DNA of 7,739 nucleotides from Bacillota bacterium (GCA_023415305.1 JAEZKZ010000018.1:1-7739), one strand, 5' to 3'. Positions 1-5,296 are shown, counted from the stretch's first letter. The notes: generated by a model from the letters alone, not told the origin. Numbers and translations are program-made.

Positions 1-38
1 ATTATTTCCTGAATCACTTCTTTTGGTAGAGCACTCAT
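1..38 (-). CDS. Start of an unidentified gene, cut by the left edge
   Basis: Only the first 12 codons are in the window, reading MSALPKEVIQEI and continuing off the left edge. The ATG is at 36-38 and is preceded by an AGGAG Shine-Dalgarno at 46-50 with a 7-base spacer, which is the main support for a real start. It lies 89 bases downstream of ychF on the same strand and could be co-transcribed with it. Twelve residues are too few to assign a family. Confidence 0.6.
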   Translation of the reverse strand, partial: MSALPKEVIQEI

Positions 39-127
39 AAAAAATCTCCTCTCTGGTTAATACTTAAATTCTTAACCAAAAAGGAGTATTTCCTATGTTC
101 CATACACAAAATTTTTTACAGCGTCTC

Positions 128-1222
128 TTAAACATTAAACCTGAACAGAGTTACATCTCCGTCCTGCATAACATATTCTTTACCTTCGGATCTTACAAGG
201 CCCTTTTCTTTTGCAGCAGTGTATGTGCCGCAGGCCATAAGGTCATTGTAGGCAACAATTTCAGCACGGATGAAGCCTCTTTCAAAATCACTGTGAATTT
301 TACCGGCTGCCCGTGGAGCCTTTGTACCCTTGCTAATTGTCCAAGCTCTTACTTCCTGTGGGCCTGCAGTGAGATAGCTGATAAGGCCGAGGATTCTGTA
401 GCTTGATTTAATAAGCTTGTCCAGACCGGATTCGTCAAGTCCCATTGCTTCAAGGAAGTCGGCCTTTTCCTCATCGGCCAGCTGAGCAATTTCTTCCTCA
501 ACCTTGGCACAGATAACCATAACTTCGGAACCTTCGCTTGCAGCAAATTCTTTCAGCTCAGCTAAAAACTTATTATCTTCCAGGGAAGAAAGGTCGTTTT
601 CAGATACATTTCCTGCGTACAGAACTGGTTTTAACGTAATAAGGAATAACTGATCCACCAGTTGCTGCTGTTCACTATCAAAGATCATGGACCTGGCAGG
701 CTTTCCACTTTCAAGATGAGCTTTTATTGATTCAAGTAGCTCAATTTCAACCTGGAACTTCTTATCACCGGATTTGAGATTCTTTCTAGTTCTGTCAATT
801 CTTCTTTCCAGCATTTCCAGATCTGCAAATATTAATTCGAGATTTATGGTTTCAACATCTCTTTTGGGTCCGATAGACCCGTCTACGTGGACTATATTTC
901 CATCTTCAAAACATCTTACAACATGAACAATTGCATCTACTTCTCTGATATGAGAAAGGAATTTATTTCCCAGACCTTCACCTTTACTGGCACCCTTAAC
1001 AAGTCCCGCGATATCAACAAACTCTATGACAGTAGGAGTTATCTTATCAGGATTATACATTTCGGCCAGTTTATCCAGTCTTTCATCGGGAACTGCTACA
1101 ATACCTACATTTGGTTCAATAGTACAAAATGGGTAATTTGCGCTTTCAGCACCTGCTTTTGTTATTGCATTAAACAGAGTACTTTTACCTACGTTCGGTA
1201 GTCCAACAATACCTAGTTTCAT
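128..1222 (-). CDS. ychF: Redox-regulated ATPase YchF (OLA1/Obg-like family)
   Basis: Cytosolic P-loop NTPase of the Obg/TRAFAC class. YchF proteins bind ATP rather than GTP, associate with ribosomes and are linked to translation and oxidative-stress control. Visible motifs are the G1 loop GLPNVGKST at residues 7-15, the switch II motif DIAGLVKGASKGEG from residue 70, and an N-V-S-E motif in place of the GTP-specific NKxD. The C-terminal TGS-like domain includes TISKGTKAPRAAGKIHSDFERG. At 364 residues it has the usual family length. The frame stays open upstream to a TTG at 1292-1294, but those 24 extra codons overlap the promoter -35 box and lie before the conserved MKLGIVG start. The ATG at 1220-1222, with a GAGAGG Shine-Dalgarno upstream, is therefore the start. 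Identification is near certain. Confidence 0.97.
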   Translation of the reverse strand: MKLGIVGLPNVGKSTLFNAITKAGAESANYPFCTIEPNVGIVAVPDERLDKLAEMYNPDKITPTVIEFVDIAGLVKGASKGEGLGNKFLSHIREVDAIVHVVRCFEDGNIVHVDGSIGPKRDVETINLELIFADLEMLERRIDRTRKNLKSGDKKFQVEIELLESIKAHLESGKPARSMIFDSEQQQLVDQLFLITLKPVLYAGNVSENDLSSLEDNKFLAELKEFAASEGSEVMVICAKVEEEIAQLADEEKADFLEAMGLDESGLDKLIKSSYRILGLISYLTAGPQEVRAWTISKGTKAPRAAGKIHSDFERGFIRAEIVAYNDLMACGTYTAAKEKGLVRSEGKEYVMQDGDVTLFRFNV

Positions 1223-1270
1223 TAATATATCTATCCTCTCATTATTTCTAACATCAAAAATACCATAAAA

Positions 1271-1299
1271 ATTATATACTATTAAGTATTCCAATGCAA
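1271..1299 (-). promoter_or_regulatory. Sigma-A type promoter for ychF
   Basis: On the minus strand, TTGCAT (1294-1299) and a perfect TATAAT (1271-1276) are separated by exactly 17 bases. Transcription would begin near 1264, giving a leader of about 40 bases before the ychF ATG. The promoter lies between the Spo0E-like gene and ychF, so ychF need not depend on readthrough. Confidence 0.75.
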
Positions 1300-1311
1300 T
1301 AAAATTGAGAT

Positions 1312-1482
1312 TTAAAGGACAGATGAATATGTATTCCGAACCGAAAGTTCGTTTTTATAGTATTCGACAATTAACTTATCCAAGTCCTGACTTAGAGATA
1401 AAATCTCCTCATAGTCCATACTGCAGTTTACAACCTGTTCGTTCAGAATCTCTCTCAATTTGTTAATTTCGTCAACTAGCAT
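1312..1482 (-). CDS. Spo0E-like aspartyl-phosphate phosphatase
   Basis: A 56-residue protein (begins MLVDEINKLREILNEQ) with the family signature SQDLDKLIVEYYK at residues 31-43. Spo0E-like proteins are small two-helix cytosolic phosphatases that dephosphorylate the sporulation master regulator Spo0A, and so delay sporulation. Length, the N-terminal helix and the S-Q-x-L-D-x-L-I motif all fit. The ATG at 1480-1482 has a strong AAGGAGG Shine-Dalgarno with a 7-base spacer. It is upstream of ychF on the same strand and divergent from the XRE regulator gene. I find no convincing sigma-A promoter directly in front of it. The family call is confident; the target (Spo0A or another response regulator) is inferred. 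Confidence 0.88.
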   Translation of the reverse strand: MLVDEINKLREILNEQVVNCSMDYEEILSLSQDLDKLIVEYYKNELSVRNTYSSVL

Positions 1483-1520
1483 ATCAAAACCTCCTTAACC
1501 TACATTTTTGTCTTATAAAA

Positions 1521-1715
1521 TGTCAAAAAACTCAATTGTGTGAATGTAATGGTATGATGGTTTGGTAATGCAACCTTCCAATATAGTTGAATTTTGTAAT
1601 AAATTGCCATTAATTAAATTATAAAATTCAAAACGCAATTTGTCAACTAAAAAAATGACGAAAATGAGTTGAAAAATGTCAAAATGAAGTTTGAATAAAA
1701 AGTAATAAATTGACA
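1521..1715. promoter_or_regulatory. Repeated TGTCAA boxes in the divergent intergenic region (possible operators)
   Basis: The AT-rich gap between the Spo0E-like and XRE genes holds TGTCAA at 1521-1526, 1641-1646 and 1677-1682, and its complement TTGACA at 1710-1715, where it is also the -35 box of the XRE promoter. The sequence AAAATGTCAAAA occurs twice, around 1518 and 1674. TTGA(N6)TCAA at 1669-1682 is a short imperfect palindrome. Autoregulation by the adjacent XRE protein is a plausible reading. In such AT-rich DNA, chance recurrence is a real alternative. Confidence 0.35.
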
Positions 1716-1739
1716 GATATACAAATTTATAATTATAAT
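1710..1739 (+). promoter_or_regulatory. Sigma-A type promoter for the XRE regulator
   Basis: A consensus TTGACA at 1710-1715 and a consensus TATAAT at 1734-1739 are separated by 18 bases (or 17 to the overlapping TTATAA). The predicted start site near 1746 is about 25 bases from the ATG at 1772. Both hexamers are perfect, so this should be a strong promoter unless repressed. Confidence 0.8.
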
Positions 1740-1771
1740 AAGATTAGTAAGAGATTGGAGGGTATATGTCA

Positions 1772-2125
1772 ATGGATAAAACAATAGGTGAAAGATTAAA
1801 AGATTTGGTAAAAGAAAAGGGTTTGGAGCAGCAGGAGGCCGCTATCCAGATGAATATTAAAATACCAACCTTCAATGGATATGTGAGCAATAAAAGGGAG
1901 CCTTCAATTGACAGACTAAAGCAGCTTGCAGATTATTTTAAGGTATCTGTGGATTTTTTAGTCGGCTACAGTGAAATACGGGACCCATATTTAAGTAACT
2001 TATCCGAAGAGGTAAAGAACTTTATTATGGATCCCGCAAACGAACAATATATTGAACTGGCCATGGACATTAAGGAACGTACTTCTACCCCGAGTAGTAG
2101 ACTTAATAAAGAAATGAAACGGTAA
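1772..2125 (+). CDS. XRE-family helix-turn-helix transcriptional regulator
   Basis: A 117-residue DNA-binding protein. Residues 5-66 form a Cro/CI-type HTH domain: IGERLKDLVKEKGL, then the HTH pair around EQQEAAIQMNIKIPTFNGYV, then NKREPSIDRLKQLADYFKVS and the typical DFLVGYSE end. The C-terminal 50 residues (EIRDPYLSNLSEE onward) are probably helical and mediate dimerisation or partner binding. An ATG at 1766 is also in frame, but the GGAGGG Shine-Dalgarno at 1757-1762 is only 3 bases from it and 9 from the ATG at 1772, so the latter is preferred. The gene is divergent from the Spo0E-like gene and convergent with the agr-like operon. Its 3' half is duplicated downstream at 2547-2730. The target is unknown; control of the neighbouring agr genes or of itself is inference. 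Confidence 0.9.
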   Translation: MDKTIGERLKDLVKEKGLEQQEAAIQMNIKIPTFNGYVSNKREPSIDRLKQLADYFKVSVDFLVGYSEIRDPYLSNLSEEVKNFIMDPANEQYIELAMDIKERTSTPSSRLNKEMKR

Positions 2126-2180
2126 ATAATACTAGCGAATCAACGGTCTTTCAATTAAATAATTATTGTATTAATGAGCC

Positions 2181-2315
2181 CTACTTAAGATTAGGAACTC
2201 TTGGCTGATGAAGACTTGGCTGATGAAGACCCCACCAAGAAGCTGGCTTTACTCCGCCTAATAATACCAAAATGGACAATAAACTAGACAGAATTGCAAA
2301 AATAAATGCTTTCAT
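2181..2315 (-). CDS. AgrD-like peptide paralogue with Ser replacing the ring Cys
   Basis: A 44-residue open frame with an AGGAGG Shine-Dalgarno (2325-2330) 9 bases before the ATG. It has the AgrD layout: an amphipathic hydrophobic N-terminal helix (residues 1-22), then a core at GVKPASWWGLHQP and a polar tail ending PRVPNLK. It is the duplicate of the agrD gene at 2790-2909 and shares KPA, W27, HQP and RVPNLK. Two changes stand out. The ring nucleophile Cys26 is Ser (TCT against TGT). A 15-bp tandem duplication repeats LHQP, giving LHQPSLHQPR. Serine can form a lactone instead of a thiolactone, as in some staphylococcal autoinducers, so it may still encode a signal. A decaying copy is equally possible, since the adjacent agrC copy is broken. 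Confidence 0.75.
   Translation of the reverse strand: MKAFIFAILSSLLSILVLLGGVKPASWWGLHQPSLHQPRVPNLK
2200..2229. repeat. 15-bp perfect tandem repeat inside the AgrD-like paralogue
   Basis: The unit CTTGGCTGATGAAGA occurs twice back to back (2200-2214 and 2215-2229). On the coding minus strand it adds exactly five codons and duplicates LHQP(S/R), so the frame is kept. The corresponding site in the other agrD copy has a single unit, which makes this an insertion in copy A. Confidence 0.95.
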
Positions 2316-2346
2316 TGATATCAACCTCCTCTTTAAAATGTAAAAA

Positions 2347-2541
2347 TTACTCTGTTTCATTCTTTATAAAGTTTTTTGTAAACTCCTCAATGCCCAAGCC
2401 AATTTCATTCAGCTTCCACCGAATATTATCGTATTTTCATTTCTTGTATATAATTCAATATCTCTCTGTAATTTATATAGATTCTCAGAAGCAGTTTTTT
2501 TATCTTTTGCTTCCTTATTTATAAAATACACACCCTATATA
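2347..2541 (-). pseudogene. Remnant of the agrC-like gene, 3' end only
   Basis: Translated on the minus strand, this aligns with the last 67 residues of the intact agrC-like protein at 2935-3888. GVYFINKEAKDKKTASENLYKL matches GVYLLKNQEARDKKNASEKLYRL, then after a frame change YDNIRWKLNEIGLGIEE matches YDNIRWKFNEFGMGIEE. It is broken three ways. Everything upstream of residue 251 is missing at the duplication junction. The codon matching Trp251 is TAG (2535-2537). One A is lost from the run before the Tyr-Asp-Asn codons (2434-2437), shifting the frame. The stop at 2347-2349 falls at nearly the same place as in the intact gene. Confidence 0.85.
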
Positions 2542-2546
2542 AATAT

Positions 2547-2730
2547 GGTATCCGAGGATTATTTAATTGATTACAATGAAATACGGGACCCATATTTAAG
2601 CTGCTTATCTGAAGAAACAAGGAGCTTTATATTGGATCCCGCAAACGAACAATATATTGAACTGGCCATGGACATGAAGGAAAGAACTGCTAACCCTAGC
2701 ATTAATCATCATAAAGAAATGAAACGGTAA
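2547..2730 (+). pseudogene. Truncated 3' copy of the XRE regulator gene, no HTH
   Basis: The frame aligns from VSEDYLIDYNEIRDPYLS with VSVDFLVGYSEIRDPYLS of the intact regulator and runs to the same KEMKR end. The DNA-binding domain is absent because the duplication junction lies just upstream. An ATG at 2545-2547 opens a 61-codon frame, but no Shine-Dalgarno precedes it (the upstream bases are CCCTATATAAAT), so translation is doubtful. The frame has stayed open and keeps a 43-base stretch identical to the parent (2633-2675 against 2028-2070), which is odd for an old pseudogene. If it is translated, it could be a dimerisation-only partner of the full regulator. Confidence 0.75.
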
Positions 2731-2789
2731 ATAATACAAAGAGATTAAGCTAACCTTTGACTAAAAACTATACAATGTTTATTTGGTTT

Positions 2790-2909
2790 CTATTTAAGAT
2801 TCGGAACTCTCGGTTGATGCCACAAAAACCAACAAGCTGGTTTTACACCGAGTAGCAATACTAATATGTACAAAAAACTTGATAAAATAGTATAAAAGAA
2901 TATTTTCAT
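2790..2909 (-). CDS. agrD: AgrD-type cyclic autoinducer peptide precursor
   Basis: A 39-residue precursor of a cyclic thiolactone quorum-sensing peptide. An AAGGAGG Shine-Dalgarno (2919-2925) sits 9 bases before the ATG. Residues 1-22 form the hydrophobic amphipathic leader that anchors AgrD in the membrane. The core is KPACWFLWHQPRVP, and the tail after the ring is polar but not notably acidic. The layout matches the clostridial pattern A-C-x-x-x-x-HQP-x-x-P (for example ACLWFTHQPEEP, recalled for C. perfringens AgrD). By that alignment the ring is predicted as Cys26-Trp-Phe-Leu-Trp30, closed by a thioester to the Trp30 carboxyl, with cleavage before HQP. It lies 25 bases downstream of the agrC-like gene, third in the agrB-agrC-agrD order. 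Ring size and the N-terminal cut are inferred. Confidence 0.87.
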   Translation of the reverse strand: MKIFFYTILSSFLYILVLLLGVKPACWFLWHQPRVPNLK

Positions 2910-2934
2910 TACTATCTACCTCCTTATAAATAAA

Positions 2935-3888
2935 TTATTTTGGATCCGTTTTACTTGCTGTATACAGAGTCTTGGCAACCTCCTCAATGCCCATGCCAAA
3001 TTCATTGAATTTCCACCTGATATTATCATATTTTTCATTTTTTATATAAAATTCCATATCTTTTAACAATCTATATAATTTTTCAGAGGCGTTTTTTTTG
3101 TCTCTGGCTTCCTGGTTTTTTAAAAGATAAACGCCCCATAGAAACCCTGAAATATTAAGTATAGGAAAAATAACAACACCTGTAATAATAAAAAATTGGG
3201 AGAAATGTGGAATATATATAAGTACTTTGTCATTATTAATCGCAGATCCAAACATCTGAATAAACAGAATATTGAATAACACTAAAAAACAAAATATCAC
3301 TGTAAGAATAGGATTTGACAGAATGTGTCTTATAAATCGACCCTTTAATAGGGTACGCTTCCTGCTTATAAGATAGAAAAGTATAGTATATTGTAATAGG
3401 CGTACAGGGAGTGAAGTAATAAAATATATTAATAGATTGTCTCTGATTTCGGTCATAGTGAACCCTGTACAAGATAATATAAACGGTATACAAGCAAATT
3501 CGGTAATACCAACAGAAAGAAATCCTATAATAAAGAAAATAAAAGCTTTTACTATCCACTTTACTGCACTTGCATCTCCAAAGATATCATTTGTAGTTAC
3601 AATAATAATAAATGTAATTATTGGAGATATAAACTGGAAGAGACCATGGTTCAGACCTGTATTAATAATAATATTTGATATTAAAGCACCAGTAACTGTA
3701 GGTAGAAAGACCCTCACATAGTCAAATTTGTTAATAAGCCTTTTACACTCAGGCTCCTTCCAGTATTCAAATTCTCCAACCAGAATTAATGTAAACATTA
3801 CAGCATACAGTTGTTCAGGTATGGATACAAATAATGTATTTATAATAATTTTCGCAACCAGGCTGTTTTGGAATAAGGTATCAATCAT
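2935..3888 (-). CDS. AgrC-like polytopic membrane sensor protein lacking a kinase domain
   Basis: A 317-residue integral membrane protein with about seven hydrophobic segments (roughly residues 11-38, 60-78, 84-99, 112-133, 151-175, 192-212 and 228-256) and a charged tail of 60 residues. Size and position between agrB and agrD suggest the sensor part of an AgrC-type receptor for the cyclic peptide. The tail EARDKKNASEKLYRLLKDM looks like the linker coiled coil of AgrC kinases, but the protein stops there: no His phosphoacceptor box and no HATPase (N, G1, G2) motifs are present. The broken duplicate ends at nearly the same residue, so the short form predates the duplication. Upstream in-frame TTG (3892-3894) is too close to the AAGAGG site (3897-3902); the ATG at 3886-3888, 8 bases away, is chosen. 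Receptor function is inferred. Confidence 0.72.
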   Translation of the reverse strand: MIDTLFQNSLVAKIIINTLFVSIPEQLYAVMFTLILVGEFEYWKEPECKRLINKFDYVRVFLPTVTGALISNIIINTGLNHGLFQFISPIITFIIIVTTNDIFGDASAVKWIVKAFIFFIIGFLSVGITEFACIPFILSCTGFTMTEIRDNLLIYFITSLPVRLLQYTILFYLISRKRTLLKGRFIRHILSNPILTVIFCFLVLFNILFIQMFGSAINNDKVLIYIPHFSQFFIITGVVIFPILNISGFLWGVYLLKNQEARDKKNASEKLYRLLKDMEFYIKNEKYDNIRWKFNEFGMGIEEVAKTLYTASKTDPK

Positions 3889-3939
3889 ACACAAAACCTC
3901 TTATCTGTTGTTTTAGAACAATCAGTTACAGTAGATAAA

Positions 3940-4584
3940 TTAATTATACCGACGGACAGAACCTCTTTTATTTAAACCGCTTTTTATAGTATTAAAAAAG
4001 CTGTGTCCTGCTGGGGTTATGGTAAATATTTCGAGTAAAATACCGAAACCGATGGCTATAACATACATTTTCAGGTTAAAAAGCACCAAAACGCAGCATA
4101 ATATCAGCAAAATACCCAGATATGCAATTGATAACCGTTTATATTTCCTAATTGCGGCGGGTTCTGTAATTGGCTTGGTGGGTGTATCCTTGGGGGCATA
4201 CTTAATCAGCATGAGAAGGCTGAATGTAAATATAAAAAACAAAAATACAGCGATTGAAGCTATATTCCAGTAACTATAGGTATACTTAGATATCAAAGCA
4301 GCCGATAATACAAAAACTAGCGAGACAAAAAGACATTTTCCGTAGGTATCGAAGTGAAATCCCCCTGCAAACATTCTCAAAGAACCTAAAACCAGAACAG
4401 TCAATAAGGCTGGGATAATAACCCCAAGAAGTAATGATAATGAAATCAATATAGTGCCTTTTACCAGTGAACCAAATATTATGTAAAAACCATAATAGTA
4501 AACTGATCTTTTATTATGATTTTCTTTTAATACGGTGGCTAGATGCCTGGCACAAGAATATGACCACTTTTGTACAAATCTCAT
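3940..4584 (-). CDS. agrB: AgrB-family peptide-processing membrane protease
   Basis: A 214-residue membrane cysteine endopeptidase that cleaves the C-terminal tail of AgrD and closes the (thio)lactone ring. The catalytic region reads SLRMFAGGFHFDTYGKC, with His77 and Cys84 spaced seven residues apart. These are the same positions as the catalytic pair of Staphylococcus aureus AgrB. The R-x-x-x-G-G-x-H motif, several membrane segments and the conserved KYAPKDTPTKPI loop complete the family picture. The ATG at 4582-4584 has an AAGGAG site 10 bases upstream. It is the first gene of the minus-strand operon, 51 bases before the agrC-like gene. Its substrates are presumably the AgrD at 2790-2909 and possibly the serine variant at 2181-2315. 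Confidence 0.95.
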   Translation of the reverse strand: MRFVQKWSYSCARHLATVLKENHNKRSVYYYGFYIIFGSLVKGTILISLSLLLGVIIPALLTVLVLGSLRMFAGGFHFDTYGKCLFVSLVFVLSAALISKYTYSYWNIASIAVFLFFIFTFSLLMLIKYAPKDTPTKPITEPAAIRKYKRLSIAYLGILLILCCVLVLFNLKMYVIAIGFGILLEIFTITPAGHSFFNTIKSGLNKRGSVRRYN

Positions 4585-4640
4585 TTATTCACTTCTCCTT
4601 ACATAAAATTTCTTTATTACCAATTTTATCATATAATATT

Positions 4641-4672
4641 AAAAAAATCACCATATTTTTGAAATTATGGTG
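4641..4672 (-). terminator. Terminator-like hairpin in the agrB leader (possible attenuator)
   Basis: On the minus strand, CACCATA and TATGGTG form a 7-bp stem (4649-4655 with 4666-4672, loop of 10 bases). It is followed by A and a run of seven T (4641-4647). This is the shape of an intrinsic terminator, but it lies upstream of agrB and downstream of the predicted promoter at 4753-4781, within the leader. It could attenuate the operon. The stem is short and only moderately GC-rich, so strength is uncertain. Confidence 0.5.
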
Positions 4673-4752
4673 GCAAAACTCCAAATAATACTATATAGAA
4701 TTATTTTTATTAATGTAGACTTTTCTTGAAAATTAATATATATTAATCAGGT

Positions 4753-4781
4753 ATAATATGATGTATATTACCTCTAATCAA
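4753..4781 (-). promoter_or_regulatory. Candidate promoter for the agrB-agrC-agrD operon
   Basis: On the minus strand, TTGATT (4776-4781) and TATTAT (4753-4758) are separated by exactly 17 bases. Each hexamer has one or two mismatches to consensus. Transcription would start near 4746 and give a leader of about 160 bases before agrB, containing the hairpin at 4641-4672. No clear AgrA-type direct repeats are visible, which fits the absence of an AgrA gene here. Confidence 0.5.
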
Positions 4782-4811
4782 CATATAAAATATTTCAGAC
4801 AAACTTTGTAC

Positions 4812-4832
4812 TACACCGTATACTTAGGTGTA
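4812..4832. promoter_or_regulatory. Inverted repeat upstream of the TM2 gene (possible operator)
   Basis: TACACC and GGTGTA are perfect 6-base arms separated by 9 bases that begin with the palindrome GTATAC. The site lies about 66 bases before the TM2 gene start and about 30 bases upstream of the predicted minus-strand agr promoter, between the two divergent genes. Such a site could bind a dimeric regulator. No T-run follows, so it is not a terminator. Confidence 0.4.
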
Positions 4833-4897
4833 AATACATTTTCGAAACTTGTATAAAAAATTGGACTTACGATAAATATTAAGCAGGAGGTAAATTT

Positions 4898-5296
4898 ATG
4901 TATTGTAGAAATTGTGGTAATGTTATGAATGATCAGGCGGCAATATGTGTGGCATGCGGAGTACCTGTTGGAAAGGGAAACAATTATTGCCCGCTGTGCG
5001 GAGATATGACAAATTCAATGGCTCAGGTTTGTATGAAATGCGGTGTAAACTTAAATGCATATGGTCAGCAAAAATCCAAACTTGCAGCTGGCTTATTCGG
5101 TATCTTTCTTGGAATGTTCGGAGTGCATAGATTCTATTTGGGATACATTGGCATAGGATTGGCACAGGTCTTGATAACTGTACTTTCGTGTGGTGTTCTT
5201 GGGGTTGTAACATGGATATGGGGTTTGGTTGAAGGTATTATGATACTGTCAGGCAGTATAAATAAGGACGCAAAAGGGTTTATATTGAAGGATTGA
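4898..5296 (+). CDS. Double zinc-ribbon TM2 domain membrane protein
   Basis: A 132-residue protein. The N-terminus carries two Cys4 zinc-ribbon units: C3-x-x-C6 with C17-x-x-C20, and C31-x-x-C34 with C45-x-x-C48. Residues 61-121 form a TM2 domain: two membrane helices around the signature GVHRFYLGYIGIGLAQ (75-90), then WGLVEGIMILSGSI. Proteins of this type are common in Firmicutes and have no settled function; the zinc ribbons probably face the cytoplasm. A GGAGG Shine-Dalgarno precedes the ATG by about 8 bases. It is a single-gene unit, divergent from agrB and closed by the terminator at 5358-5404. No convincing promoter with normal spacing was found; TTGAAA (4726) and TATAAT (4752) are 20 bases apart. 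Confidence 0.93.
   Translation: MYCRNCGNVMNDQAAICVACGVPVGKGNNYCPLCGDMTNSMAQVCMKCGVNLNAYGQQKSKLAAGLFGIFLGMFGVHRFYLGYIGIGLAQVLITVLSCGVLGVVTWIWGLVEGIMILSGSINKDAKGFILKD

Larger units (their letters stand above)
1942..2540. repeat. Tandem segmental duplication, copy A
   Basis: Copy A holds the 3' part of the intact XRE gene (from GGTATC at 1942), the serine-type agrD paralogue and a broken agrC 3' fragment. It is collinear with copy B at 2547-3138: gene order, strands and gene-to-gene spacing match (XRE stop to agrD stop is 55 against 59 bases; agrD start to agrC stop is 31 against 25). Shared identical blocks include 24 bases (1972-1995), 43 bases (2028-2070) and 26 bases (2107-2132). Elsewhere the copies have clearly diverged, so the event is not recent. 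Confidence 0.88.
2547..3138. repeat. Tandem segmental duplication, copy B
   Basis: The collinear partner of copy A. It begins inside the XRE coding sequence (GGTATC at 2547) and ends inside the agrC-like gene near Trp251 (about 3138). The break points explain both truncations at once: copy A lost the 5' part of agrC and copy B lost the 5' part of the XRE gene. That is what one head-to-tail duplication of an internal segment of about 0.6 kb would leave. Confidence 0.88.

Noticed and set aside
82..94. Small hairpin AGGA-AATAC-TCCT with T-run as a ychF terminator on the minus strand
   Set aside because: The stem has only four pairs, too weak to call, and the next gene on the same strand starts 89 bases after ychF.
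95..406. Plus-strand open frame of 103 codons with an AAGGAG site 8 bases before its ATG
   Set aside because: It lies wholly antisense to ychF apart from its first codons, has no recognisable domain, and ychF is a near-certain gene on the other strand. The Shine-Dalgarno match is probably chance.
887..1201. Plus-strand frame of 104 codons inside ychF
   Set aside because: Antisense shadow of conserved ychF codons, with no domain or ribosome binding site.
2306..2524. Plus-strand frame of 72 codons between the agrD-like paralogue and the XRE remnant
   Set aside because: It is the complement of the agrC remnant, whose homology to the intact agrC-like protein explains the sequence.
3437..3916. 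Plus-strand frames opposite the agrC-like gene
   Set aside because: Antisense shadows of a membrane protein gene; AT-rich hydrophobic codons often leave the other strand open.
4726..4757. TTGAAA and TATAAT as a promoter for the TM2 gene
   Set aside because: The spacer is 20 bases, outside the usual 16-18, and no TGn extension is present.
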